Positions 1 through 6,511 of a stretch of DNA of 64,000 nt are shown here, one piece after another; within the stretch, counting starts at the first letter, position 1, and every line of letters starts with the position of its first letter. The DNA is taken from assembly GCA_913055735.1 (NCBI GenBank), contig CAJXKD010000001.1, positions 2,390,281 through 2,454,280 on the forward strand, in the 5' to 3' direction. The notes beneath the pieces were generated by a model. The model was given only the letters and a program-made list of their open reading frames with translations. It ran no database searches and was not told the origin of the DNA. Position numbers and translations under genes: made by a program. Source of the stretch: an uncultured Rhodospirillales bacterium (GTDB lineage Bacteria; Pseudomonadota; Alphaproteobacteria; Rhodospirillales; UBA2165).

Positions 1-15
1 ATCCGGCCCCCGCCC

Positions 16-44
16 TTGACAGGCTCAGCGCGGCGGAATAAACC
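16..44 (+). promoter_or_regulatory. Candidate promoter of the tRNA-Met gene
   Basis: A perfect -35 hexamer TTGACA lies at 16-21. An AT-rich -10-like stretch (AATAAA/TAAACC) lies at 37-44 in otherwise GC-rich DNA. Transcription would begin about 30 bases before the mature tRNA at 85. The -10 match is imperfect, so this is inferred mainly from the -35 and the position. Confidence 0.4.
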
Positions 45-84
45 CCGGTTTCCCGCCGCGCCCGCGCGGCGTTGCCCACCTTGG

Positions 85-161
85 GGCGGAGTAGCTCAGT
101 TGGTTAGAGCAGCGGAATCATAATCCGCGTGTCGGGGGTTCAAGTCCCTCCTCCGCTACCA
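85..161 (+). tRNA. tRNA-Met (anticodon CAT), elongator type
   Basis: The cloverleaf folds cleanly. The 7-bp acceptor stem is GGCGGAG with CTCCGCT (first pair G-U), followed by discriminator A and an encoded CCA at 159-161. The anticodon stem GCGGA/TCCGC encloses the loop ATCATAA, giving anticodon CAT. The T arm contains GGTTCAAGTCC. The sequence resembles the common alphaproteobacterial elongator tRNA-Met. An initiator is unlikely because the first acceptor pair is not the C-A mismatch of tRNA-fMet. A lysidine-type tRNA-Ile2 also reads CAT and cannot be fully excluded. Its 3' end is duplicated at 2286-2297, so it probably served as an integration site. Confidence 0.95.
150..161 (+). repeat. 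Putative att core at the tRNA-Met 3' end (copy 1)
   Basis: CCTCCGCTACCA forms the last 12 bases of the tRNA gene and recurs exactly and in the same orientation at 2286-2297. Direct repeats of a tRNA 3' end flanking AT-rich DNA are the usual footprint of tyrosine-recombinase integration. No integrase is visible. Confidence 0.6.
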
Positions 162-253
162 ATTTTTTCTTTTATTTTCAATGGCTTACAAGAAAAACCA
201 TAGCGCCGCTTCCGGCGCCGCGCAAGGGGTTTTTGACCGAAAAGAGAAGAAAA

Positions 254-430
254 TTAGTTTCGGTCACTCTTAGCGTCGTCGATCATGAATTCGATACCAA
301 GTGTGCCTGCTAGGTCTTGTAGGTCCTTCGCAACCATGGCCGCGATTACCTTCTTAAGCCTCTCCCATGTATCGTCAGGGGTGGTTTCTTTTTGTTGGGA
401 GACAGGCTCTGGATTTTTTGAATCATCCAT
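254..430 (-). CDS. Hypothetical 58-aa acidic protein, divergent from the XRE regulator
   Basis: An ATG at 430 (reading leftward) opens 58 codons ending in TAA at 254-256. The product begins MDDSKNPEPVSQQKE and has a predicted amphipathic central helix (WERLKKVIAAMVAKDLQDL) with a charged tail. Only a weak GGGA precedes the start. It is divergent from the XRE gene at 499 and shares a 68-base intergenic region with a palindrome at 456-469. That arrangement is typical of a repressor and its controlled small partner. I do not recognise the family. Codon use is AT-tolerant like the rest of the islet. It could be a small effector, antitoxin or spurious ORF. Confidence 0.5.
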   Translation of the reverse strand: MDDSKNPEPVSQQKETTPDDTWERLKKVIAAMVAKDLQDLAGTLGIEFMIDDAKSDRN

Positions 431-455
431 GCCGAAAATCCCAGTGTGTGACTTA

Positions 456-469
456 TAGTCTGTAGACTA
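456..469. promoter_or_regulatory. Candidate XRE operator palindrome
   Basis: TAGTCT-GT-AGACTA is a perfect 6-bp inverted repeat with a 2-base spacer. A further half-site-like TAGTC lies at 471-475. It lies between the divergent start codons at 430 and 499, where an autoregulating HTH_3 repressor would bind. Confidence 0.5.
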
Positions 470-498
470 ATAGTCGACATAGCCGATCCACTCTACAT

Positions 499-705
499 GT
501 GGATATCCGTAAGACAGTCGGCAGGAATGTGAGAAAGCTCCGGGAGGCTCAAGACCTTTCCCAGGAGGAATTGTCATTTAATGCCGGTCTTCATCGCACC
601 TATGTCAGTGGTGTGGAGCGCGGTGTTCGAAATCCGACGATTGTTGTAGTCTCGCGTATCGCGAAAGCTCTAGGTGTCCCTCCGATTCGATTGTTCGATG
701 ATTGA
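499..705 (+). CDS. XRE-family (HTH_3) transcriptional regulator
   Basis: This 68-aa protein consists almost entirely of a Cro/C1-type helix-turn-helix. The family core runs through LSQEELSFNAGLHRTYVS (about residues 20-37) and continues with VERGVRNPTI and a final IAKALGVPP helix. The start is GTG at 499; an overlapping ATG at 497 is in another frame. Such minimal XRE proteins usually act as dimeric repressors. It is divergent from a 58-aa ORF with a palindrome between them, suggesting autoregulation. As part of the tRNA-flanked islet it may control the membrane-protein gene at 872, but that link is only positional. Confidence 0.85.
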   Translation: MDIRKTVGRNVRKLREAQDLSQEELSFNAGLHRTYVSGVERGVRNPTIVVVSRIAKALGVPPIRLFDD

Positions 706-871
706 TTCGATGGGCGGCCAAAGTGCCGTAGACATCCTTTTGGTTGCACGGCAGAGTGCATTCCCGTTGTAATGGATTTGCAATTTGAAATTTCACGTAC
801 TAGGAAGCCTTACCGCTTGTTGAGTACTTTCTAGGTTATTCCGTTATTTTCACCAGACCCGACGGCGCAAT

Positions 872-1732
872 ATGGCTACCCCATATCTTACCAAGTACGT
901 TCCAATTAAGGCTGTTCGCCTTTCGATGGCGGACCTCCAACGAGTATATGAACGACTAACTAGCTACGTAGAGGAGGAGTGCGAGAAAAGGCTCGCTGGT
1001 GTCCAAAAACCGGATAATAAAACCGATGACGAATTCGAAACTTGGAAGGAAGAGGTTCGCTCGTTCGCGTTTAAAATCGATGTTACGATCCGTAGCCGGT
1101 CTGGCGTTGAGTTAGTTGCTAATGACGCTTCAATTTTTAGCTCTTCGAACTTACCAGAAGGCATCGAGACTGTTTTTTTCTCGAACACGCCTTCATTCGA
1201 AACTTACCTTGGTCAGAAACCTATAAACCGGTTTAGCCTATTGTTGGATTTTTCAAAGCCACCGCTGCTGGACAGCAGAAATCCCCTTTCAAATCCTACG
1301 GCCAACAACAGCCATCTAAATATCGAAGGCGATAGAGATTCATGGATGGCTTCGATCGAGGCTGCCGTGATGGAGGTGCTTGCGAACCGGAAGAACAATA
1401 GGGGGTGGCTACATCGTGCATATATCTATGATCTCGGAATGCTGTTATTCGCAATACCTACGGGATTTTACGTGTGTTGGAGATTCAGTGGGGTCGTTAA
1501 CCAACAGTTCCAGCCGATTCATGACTTCGTTGCAGCAGCAGTGTACCTGTATCTCGTCGTATTCGTTCTTTGGATGTACCGGTTCTTTTTCGAGTATACG
1601 AAATGGGCGTTTCCGCTTGTTGAGCTAGCTAGTGATCAAGACGGAGCAACGAAGCATCGTGCGTTCTGGGTCATGATCGTTATTGGGCTTATTGTGCAAG
1701 CAATTTGGTCCGTGCTTTCTATGATGCCATGA
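872..1732 (+). CDS. Hypothetical membrane protein with soluble N-terminal domain
   Basis: This 286-aa protein has a predicted soluble N-terminal part (residues 1 to about 180). Three hydrophobic helices follow near 186-204, 218-240 and 264-284, so the C-terminus is membrane-embedded. No catalytic motif is recognised. The N-terminal part contains a short helical region (20-65) followed by a beta-rich stretch. Codon use and base composition are AT-rich relative to the genes after 2452, consistent with acquisition as part of the islet. A small XRE regulator upstream plus a membrane protein is a layout seen in stress or defence modules. That role is speculation here, not a family match. Confidence 0.7.
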   Translation: MATPYLTKYVPIKAVRLSMADLQRVYERLTSYVEEECEKRLAGVQKPDNKTDDEFETWKEEVRSFAFKIDVTIRSRSGVELVANDASIFSSSNLPEGIETVFFSNTPSFETYLGQKPINRFSLLLDFSKPPLLDSRNPLSNPTANNSHLNIEGDRDSWMASIEAAVMEVLANRKNNRGWLHRAYIYDLGMLLFAIPTGFYVCWRFSGVVNQQFQPIHDFVAAAVYLYLVVFVLWMYRFFFEYTKWAFPLVELASDQDGATKHRAFWVMIVIGLIVQAIWSVLSMMP

Positions 1733-2285
1733 TCTGACTACCCTGGACGAATTGGGTACAGCCCGCAAAATCATCGATCACTTGCTTTCGTATACATAGA
1801 TTGCCCTTGAATGTGCGGGGCATATCTATTCGCCGTTTGTTTTCTCATCTCCTCCTAGAAACATTCTCAAACGCAGTGCTTTTGGTGAATCCGCTTGTCA
1901 TCGGTGATGGTGGTAGCGCTCTTCGACTTGACCCCCCGAAATCACGACGTTCGAGAGGGGTAGAAAATTGAATCGACGACCCTAAGAGCCTGTGATCACT
2001 ATCGGTCTCGCCGAACTTCCTTGTGGGAAAAAACGACCAACAAAAATGGAAAATATTTTTGCGTGCGACTTGGGTTGCAATTTTTAAGTTGTAATTCCGA
2101 TTAGGTTTGGTCGTTTGACAATCTGAACGTGCAAAATGTCTAGCTGAGCACATCGTTAGTGAGATAATTTGCCGTTACGTGATCCAAGTTTCATCATCGA
2201 TCTCGCCGAAATTAGAAAAATAACTCAAGTTATATCAATAACTTAAGAACAAATATCCCAAATTGTGGGTAACGTTGGTATCGAA
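1733..2285. other. Gene-poor AT-rich end of the islet
   Basis: No ORF here has convincing codon use or a recognisable domain. It contains a 7-bp inverted repeat AAGTTAT-ATCA-ATAACTT at 2227-2244, about 40 bases before the putative att repeat. That repeat could be a regulator or recombinase arm site. The stretch may hold decayed genes that I cannot recognise. Confidence 0.5.
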
Positions 2286-2297
2286 CCTCCGCTACCA
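2286..2297 (+). repeat. Putative att core (copy 2, islet right end)
   Basis: CCTCCGCTACCA exactly repeats the tRNA-Met 3' end in the same orientation and is followed by ATTT against AATT at the tRNA. Just beyond it the base composition shifts to the GC-rich level of the rest of the window. Confidence 0.6.
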
Positions 2298-2451
2298 TTT
2301 CCCATCGAAAATAACGTCCCACGCGCCTGTCCCATATGCCTGTCCCTGGCCCGGACGGTCCCCGCGCATCGAGTTGTATATTTTCACCCGTGCGATAGAT
2401 TTCGGGTCAACGACATAAACGCGGCGAATGCGCCGCTAACGGGGACCATTC

Positions 2452-3453
2452 ATGTATCTTGCCAGCTTCACCTATGACGGGTCGGACCGGATCGGCGCCC
2501 AAATCGATGACGATCACCTCATCGATTTCGCCGACGCCGCAAACGCCACCGGCACGGCATTTCCTTACGCCACCATGTTCGAGCTTATCGCCGGCGGCGA
2601 CGCGGCGCGCAAGACGGCCGCCGGTCTCTTGGACGCGGCGCGCGGCAACGACAACATCAAACGCATCCCCATGGCCGACATCGCGTGGCAGCCGCCGGTG
2701 CGCCGTCCCGGCAAGATCCTCGGCGTGGCGCTGAACAATTCGGCGTCGGACGCGCGCAAGATCTCGGCCCCCGATCATCCCATGTTCTTTATGAAGCCGC
2801 AGACCAGCCTCTTGGGCCACAAGCAGCCCATCGTCGCGCGCAAGCATTACAACGGCCTCCACCCGGAACCGGAACTGGCCGTCATCATCGGCAAGCTCGC
2901 CAAGGACATAGATCCGAAAAAGGGCATGGACTACGTCTACGGCTATTCCATCCTCGACGATGTCACCGGCAACGACATGCGCGCCCAGGACCGGGTGCAC
3001 TACTACGCGCTCTACCCCAAGAAGGACAATCCCGACGAGGTGGAGAAGCGCGAACAGCATCTCTCCTACACCGCGCGCTACAAGGGCGCCGATTGCTTCG
3101 GGCCCATGGGGCCGTGGCTGGTCACCCGGGACGAAGTGCCTAATCCCCACGATCTCGATGTCATCTGCTCGGTCGAGGGCACGGTCTATACCCAGGACAA
3201 CACCGTCAACTACACCTACCGCGTCGAGGAGGTAATCGCCTTCATCTCCCGTCATCTGACGTTAGAGCCGGGCGACGTCGTCTCCATGGGCACCGCCTTC
3301 CGCGAAGGCGACAAGACGCGCAAACCGCTGCACACCGCCAACTACGCGCGCCTCGACGGCCCGCGCGAGATTTCCATCACCAGGCTCGGCACCCTCAGCA
3401 ACCCCATCGAGCACGACATGTCGGATCCGGGCGACTGGCGGCTTCCCAAATAG
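2452..3453 (+). CDS. Fumarylacetoacetate hydrolase (FAA) family protein
   Basis: This 333-aa protein belongs to the FAH superfamily, whose members hydrolyse, decarboxylate or isomerise ring-cleavage products. The C-terminal catalytic domain starts near residue 85 (KILGVALNN). The expected metal triad is visible as Glu139 and Glu141 in HPEPELAV and Asp170 in SILDDVTG. A GGGGA about 8 bases before the ATG at 2452 supports the start. It lies 24 bases upstream of an extradiol dioxygenase, so it probably processes that enzyme's ring-opened product. The exact reaction (HpaG-, HpcE- or MhpD-like) cannot be settled from sequence alone. Confidence 0.9.
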   Translation: MYLASFTYDGSDRIGAQIDDDHLIDFADAANATGTAFPYATMFELIAGGDAARKTAAGLLDAARGNDNIKRIPMADIAWQPPVRRPGKILGVALNNSASDARKISAPDHPMFFMKPQTSLLGHKQPIVARKHYNGLHPEPELAVIIGKLAKDIDPKKGMDYVYGYSILDDVTGNDMRAQDRVHYYALYPKKDNPDEVEKREQHLSYTARYKGADCFGPMGPWLVTRDEVPNPHDLDVICSVEGTVYTQDNTVNYTYRVEEVIAFISRHLTLEPGDVVSMGTAFREGDKTRKPLHTANYARLDGPREISITRLGTLSNPIEHDMSDPGDWRLPK

Positions 3454-3477
3454 GCATGGCGAAGTAGGAGAAGAGAC

Positions 3478-4437
3478 ATGGACACCCATCTCGTCTGCAC
3501 CTCGCACTCGCCCATCCTCTATGTCCGGCCCCACAAGCCCGACTATGAGGACACGGTGTTCGCCAAGCTCGAGGAACGCCGCCAGGCGGTGGCGGATTTC
3601 GATCCCGATCTGGTGGTGATCTTCGGCCCCGATCACTATGCGGGCTTCCATTTCCGCGCCATGCCGCTGTTCTGCATCGGCCGCGGCGAGGCCGAGGCCG
3701 TGGACGATGTCGGCGGCTTCCCCGGCAAGCTGGACGTGGATCAGGAAACCGCCCTCGGCATCCTCGAAGCGGTGCGCGCCGACGGTTTCGATCCGGCGCA
3801 ATCGCTGAAGATGACCGTCGATCACGGCTTCTCGCAAACCATGAAGAACGTCATGGGCACCCTCGACGCGTACCCTTGCGTGCCCATTTTCATCGGCGGC
3901 ATGGCGCCGCCCTTCCTGCCGTTCAAACGTTCGCGCCTGTTCGGCGAGGCGGTCGGCCGCTATCTCAAGACCACGGACAAGCGCGTGCTGTTCCTCGCTT
4001 CCGGCGGGCTGTCGCACCATCCGACCAAATATTATCCGCTGCTCGGCGAGGGCACGCCCGAGGTCGCGGCCTGGCAGATGGAGGGCGCGGACGGCGGCAC
4101 CTTCACCAAGGAGGAATGGTTCAAGGACCTGTTGGAAAAGCACATTGAGGGCGGCCAGATGCTCTATGACGGCACCCGCACCAAGCAGCATATCCGCCTC
4201 AACCCGGAGGTGGACCGTCAGTTCCTCGACGTCATCACTTCGGGCGATCTCACGCCGCTGGATGACTGGAAGCTGGAGGACCTGTTCGAAAATGCCGGCG
4301 TCGGCTTCACCGAGCTGCATTCCTGGGTCGCCGCCATCTCGGCCAATCTCGCCTGCGGCGGTCACGCGCCGGTGGTCGACTATTATTACGACTCTTTGGA
4401 ATATGCCATCGGCTACGGCATCATCCACGCGAACTAG
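3478..4437 (+). CDS. Extradiol ring-cleavage dioxygenase, MhpB/LigB type
   Basis: This 319-aa protein aligns along its length with MhpB (2,3-dihydroxyphenylpropionate 1,2-dioxygenase), a class III Fe(II) extradiol enzyme. His10 in CTSHSP and His53 in GPDHY fit the metal site. His116 in VDHGF and His180 in SGGLSHHP correspond to the two catalytic histidines of the E. coli enzyme. GGAGAAGAG precedes the ATG. It sits between an FAA hydrolase and an NTF2-like protein. Clear homology supports catechol-type meta-cleavage. The substrate is unknown because no dedicated hydroxylase lies alongside, so the mhpB symbol is withheld. Confidence 0.9.
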   Translation: MDTHLVCTSHSPILYVRPHKPDYEDTVFAKLEERRQAVADFDPDLVVIFGPDHYAGFHFRAMPLFCIGRGEAEAVDDVGGFPGKLDVDQETALGILEAVRADGFDPAQSLKMTVDHGFSQTMKNVMGTLDAYPCVPIFIGGMAPPFLPFKRSRLFGEAVGRYLKTTDKRVLFLASGGLSHHPTKYYPLLGEGTPEVAAWQMEGADGGTFTKEEWFKDLLEKHIEGGQMLYDGTRTKQHIRLNPEVDRQFLDVITSGDLTPLDDWKLEDLFENAGVGFTELHSWVAAISANLACGGHAPVVDYYYDSLEYAIGYGIIHAN

Positions 4438-4453
4438 GTCAGGGGCGCACTTC

Positions 4454-4900
4454 ATGAACCGGGAGCAGGAACAGGACGCGCGCCGCGCCATCGAACAGTT
4501 GAACTCTGACTTCAACTATCACCTCGACCATAACGAGGTGGAGCCCCTGGTCGATCTGTTCACCGACGATGTTTATTACGCCCATGCGACCCGCATCACC
4601 ACCGGGCGCGACGCCCTGCGCGAGCTGTTCGGCAAACGCTCCGGCGGGGCACCGCGCGTTGCCCGCCATCTCCAAACGGGCTTGCGCATTTCGTTCAATT
4701 CGGCGCACGAGGCGGAAGGTTACAGCGTCGTGCTCACCTATGCCGATAACGGCACGCCGCCGTTCCAGAACGTGACTCCCACCCTCATCGCCGATTTCAT
4801 CGACACCTACCGGCGCGGGCCCGACGGCCGCTGGCGCATCGCCCGGCGCGAGATCATCCGCATGTTCGAAGCCCCCGGCACCAAACCCTACGGCCAATAG
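4454..4900 (+). CDS. SnoaL/NTF2-like domain protein
   Basis: This 148-aa protein begins MNREQEQDARRAIEQL. It has the small alpha+beta-barrel pattern of the SnoaL/NTF2 superfamily (FNYHLDHNEVEPLVDLF, then TTGRDALREL and a C-terminal GRWRIARREI strand). This fold includes small isomerases, dehydratases and the beta subunits of ring-hydroxylating dioxygenases. It starts 16 bases after the dioxygenase stop, so it is probably co-transcribed and acts on the same pathway. A longer in-frame extension upstream overlaps the dioxygenase and is not used. Function cannot be assigned more precisely. Confidence 0.85.
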   Translation: MNREQEQDARRAIEQLNSDFNYHLDHNEVEPLVDLFTDDVYYAHATRITTGRDALRELFGKRSGGAPRVARHLQTGLRISFNSAHEAEGYSVVLTYADNGTPPFQNVTPTLIADFIDTYRRGPDGRWRIARREIIRMFEAPGTKPYGQ

Positions 4901-5002
4901 GGGCACCCTTTGCCGGGCACGTATTCCCTTTTGCCCGGCCGCTGATTCCTCACTACCATGGGTGCATAACAATAATCAGGGACGCCATCTGGGGAGGCGA
5001 AG

Positions 5003-6313
5003 ATGCCCGACACCACGACCATGCTCGACCTCAACGAACTGCCGGTCCATATGCTGTTGCCGCGCCTGCAAGCGCGTGAGGTGTCGGCACGCGACCTGGC
5101 CGAGGCCTGCATCGCGCGGACCGAGGCGCACGAGGCAGAGATCGGCGCCTGGACCACCTTCGACGCCGCCGCCGTGCGGGCGCAGGCGGACGAACTGGAC
5201 GCGGGGCCGCTGCGCGGTCTGTTGCACGGCATCCCCGTCGCGGTGAAGGACATCATCGACACCGCCGATCTCCCCACCCAGTGCGGCACGCCCATCTATG
5301 CCGGACGCACGCCCGAACAGGATGCCGATTGCGTCGCGCGCACCCGCGCCGCGGGCGGCCTTGTGATGGGCAAGAGCGTCACCACCGAATTTGCCTGCGT
5401 CGGGCCGGGCAAGACCGTGAACCCGCACAGCCTTCATGCAAAAGAAGTCCACACCCCCGGCGGCTCATCCAGCGGCACGGCCGCCGCCGTCGCCGCCTGC
5501 ATGGTGCCCCTCGGCTTCGGGACGCAAACGGCGGGTTCGGTCATCCGCCCCGCCGCCTTTTGCGGTGTTGTCGGTTTCAAGCCGACCTTCGGTGTGCACT
5601 CGCTGGCGGGCGTGCAGCCCCTCGGCCCCACTTTGGATACGCTGGGCTGGCTCTGCCGCGCGGTGGAGGATGCGGAGATCATGCGCGCCGCGCAGTTGGG
5701 CGAGGCGTACAAACCCCTCGACGCAGACGGACCCTACCGCATCGGCTATTGCGAAACGCCGGATTGGCACAGCGCGCGGGGCGCCGCCGCCAGGGCGATG
5801 GATACGGCGCGCACGGCGATGGAACGCGCCGGCGCCAAGGTCGTGCCGTTTGATCTCACGCCACCCCTCACGCATCTCGTCGAGGATCACAAGCTGATGA
5901 TGGCCTACGAGGTGAATCGCTCGCTCGCCGACGAGTATCGCGATCATGCCGATCTGATGACCGACGGTTTGCGCGCCTTGATCGAGGAGGGGGAGACGGT
6001 TTCTGACGCGGCCTATAAGAAGGCGCTGAAGGCGGCGGAAGCCGCGCGGCAAGAGATCGCGCGCCTGTTCGACGAGGCCGGCATCGACGCCATCCTGACG
6101 CCCAGCGCGCGCGGTGAAGCGCCCGAGGGGCTATCCACCACTGGCGATCCCGTCTTCAACCGCCTGTGGACATTGTTGAAACTGCCCTGCGCCGCCGTGC
6201 CGGTCCTCGACGGCCCGGCGGGTCTCCCCGTCGGCGTGCAATTGGTGGGGAAACTGAACCGGGACCGGGAGTTGCTGACGGTGGCCAAGTTCACCGAACA
6301 GGCGTTCTGCTGA
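5003..6313 (+). CDS. Amidase signature family hydrolase
   Basis: This 436-aa protein is an amidase-signature (GatA-like) enzyme. The catalytic Ser-cisSer-Lys triad is visible. Lys82 sits in PVAVKD, the glycine/serine loop GGSSSGTAAAV starts near residue 153, and nucleophile Ser179 sits in TQTAGSVIRP. GGGGAGG about 5 bases before the ATG supports the start. It follows the FAA hydrolase/dioxygenase/NTF2 genes after 102 bases, so it may release an amide-bearing substrate or product of the same aromatic pathway. It could also act independently. It lacks the gatB/C neighbours expected for a glutamyl-tRNA amidotransferase. Confidence 0.88.
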   Translation: MPDTTTMLDLNELPVHMLLPRLQAREVSARDLAEACIARTEAHEAEIGAWTTFDAAAVRAQADELDAGPLRGLLHGIPVAVKDIIDTADLPTQCGTPIYAGRTPEQDADCVARTRAAGGLVMGKSVTTEFACVGPGKTVNPHSLHAKEVHTPGGSSSGTAAAVAACMVPLGFGTQTAGSVIRPAAFCGVVGFKPTFGVHSLAGVQPLGPTLDTLGWLCRAVEDAEIMRAAQLGEAYKPLDADGPYRIGYCETPDWHSARGAAARAMDTARTAMERAGAKVVPFDLTPPLTHLVEDHKLMMAYEVNRSLADEYRDHADLMTDGLRALIEEGETVSDAAYKKALKAAEAARQEIARLFDEAGIDAILTPSARGEAPEGLSTTGDPVFNRLWTLLKLPCAAVPVLDGPAGLPVGVQLVGKLNRDRELLTVAKFTEQAFC

Positions 6314-6321
6314 ACCGCGCC

Positions 6322-6351
6322 TTGGAAATGACAGCCAAAAAAAGGTAAACT
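6322..6351 (+). promoter_or_regulatory. Candidate promoter of the retron RNA
   Basis: A -35-like TTGGAA (6322-6327) and a -10-like TAAACT (6346-6351) are separated by 18 bases. The predicted start, about seven bases on, falls at 6358-6359, exactly where the a2 repeat of the msr-msd RNA begins. Neither hexamer is perfect, but the agreement with the RNA boundary is good. Confidence 0.5.
6333..6342 (+). repeat. Direct repeat flanking the retron (left copy)
   Basis: AGCCAAAAAA occurs here, 19 bases after the amidase stop, and again at 8310-8319, 13 bases after the RT stop. Together the copies enclose the retron. The A-run makes chance more likely than for a complex 10-mer. Confidence 0.35.
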
Positions 6352-6358
6352 GAATTAA

Positions 6359-6485
6359 GGGCCCGTAGATAGATTTTTTGCCGCGCTTCGCGGTACGTGA
6401 AACCATCGTTCCGAGCGCTAGCTCCCAACGACCTTTAGCTTTCGCTACGTATACCCTTGGTATGCATAAGAGTATCTACGGGCCC
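6359..6485 (+). ncRNA. Retron msr-msd RNA (template for msDNA)
   Basis: The 127-base element is bounded by a perfect 13-bp inverted repeat: a2 GGGCCCGTAGATA at 6359-6371 and a1 TATCTACGGGCCC at 6473-6485. The G at 6372, directly after a2, is the expected branching guanosine. It is followed by ATTTTTT, much like the GATTT-TT of Ec67. Msr stem-loop 1 pairs 6379-6385 with 6389-6395. Stem-loop 2 pairs 6406-6410 with 6427-6431, with an inner stem 6413-6416/6421-6424. The msd hairpin pairs 6446-6455 with 6459-6468 (one mismatch). The RT starts 26 bases after a1. The repeats and hairpins are observed; the reverse-transcribed limits are inferred. Confidence 0.9.
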
Positions 6486-6511
6486 AATTTACAACCACAT
6501 GGGCTTGATAA

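Larger units (their letters stand above)
150..2297. mobile_element. Putative tRNA-Met-integrated islet, about 2.1 kb, no integrase
   Basis: The stretch between the two 12-bp copies of the tRNA 3' end is clearly AT-richer than the catabolic genes from 2452 onward. It holds only accessory-type content: a 58-aa ORF, an XRE regulator, a three-helix membrane protein and about 550 bases without a convincing gene. The composition change coincides with the second repeat. No recombinase gene is seen, so the islet is either a remnant or mobilised in trans. The repeat and composition are observed; mobility is inferred. Confidence 0.55.

Noticed and set aside
1845..2153. Minus-strand 102-codon ORF in the islet
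   Set aside because: The translation has no recognisable domain, poor codon use and no ribosome site.
2265..2477. Plus-strand 70-codon ORF spanning the right att repeat
   Set aside because: It crosses the composition boundary and overlaps the FAA hydrolase start; the protein looks random.
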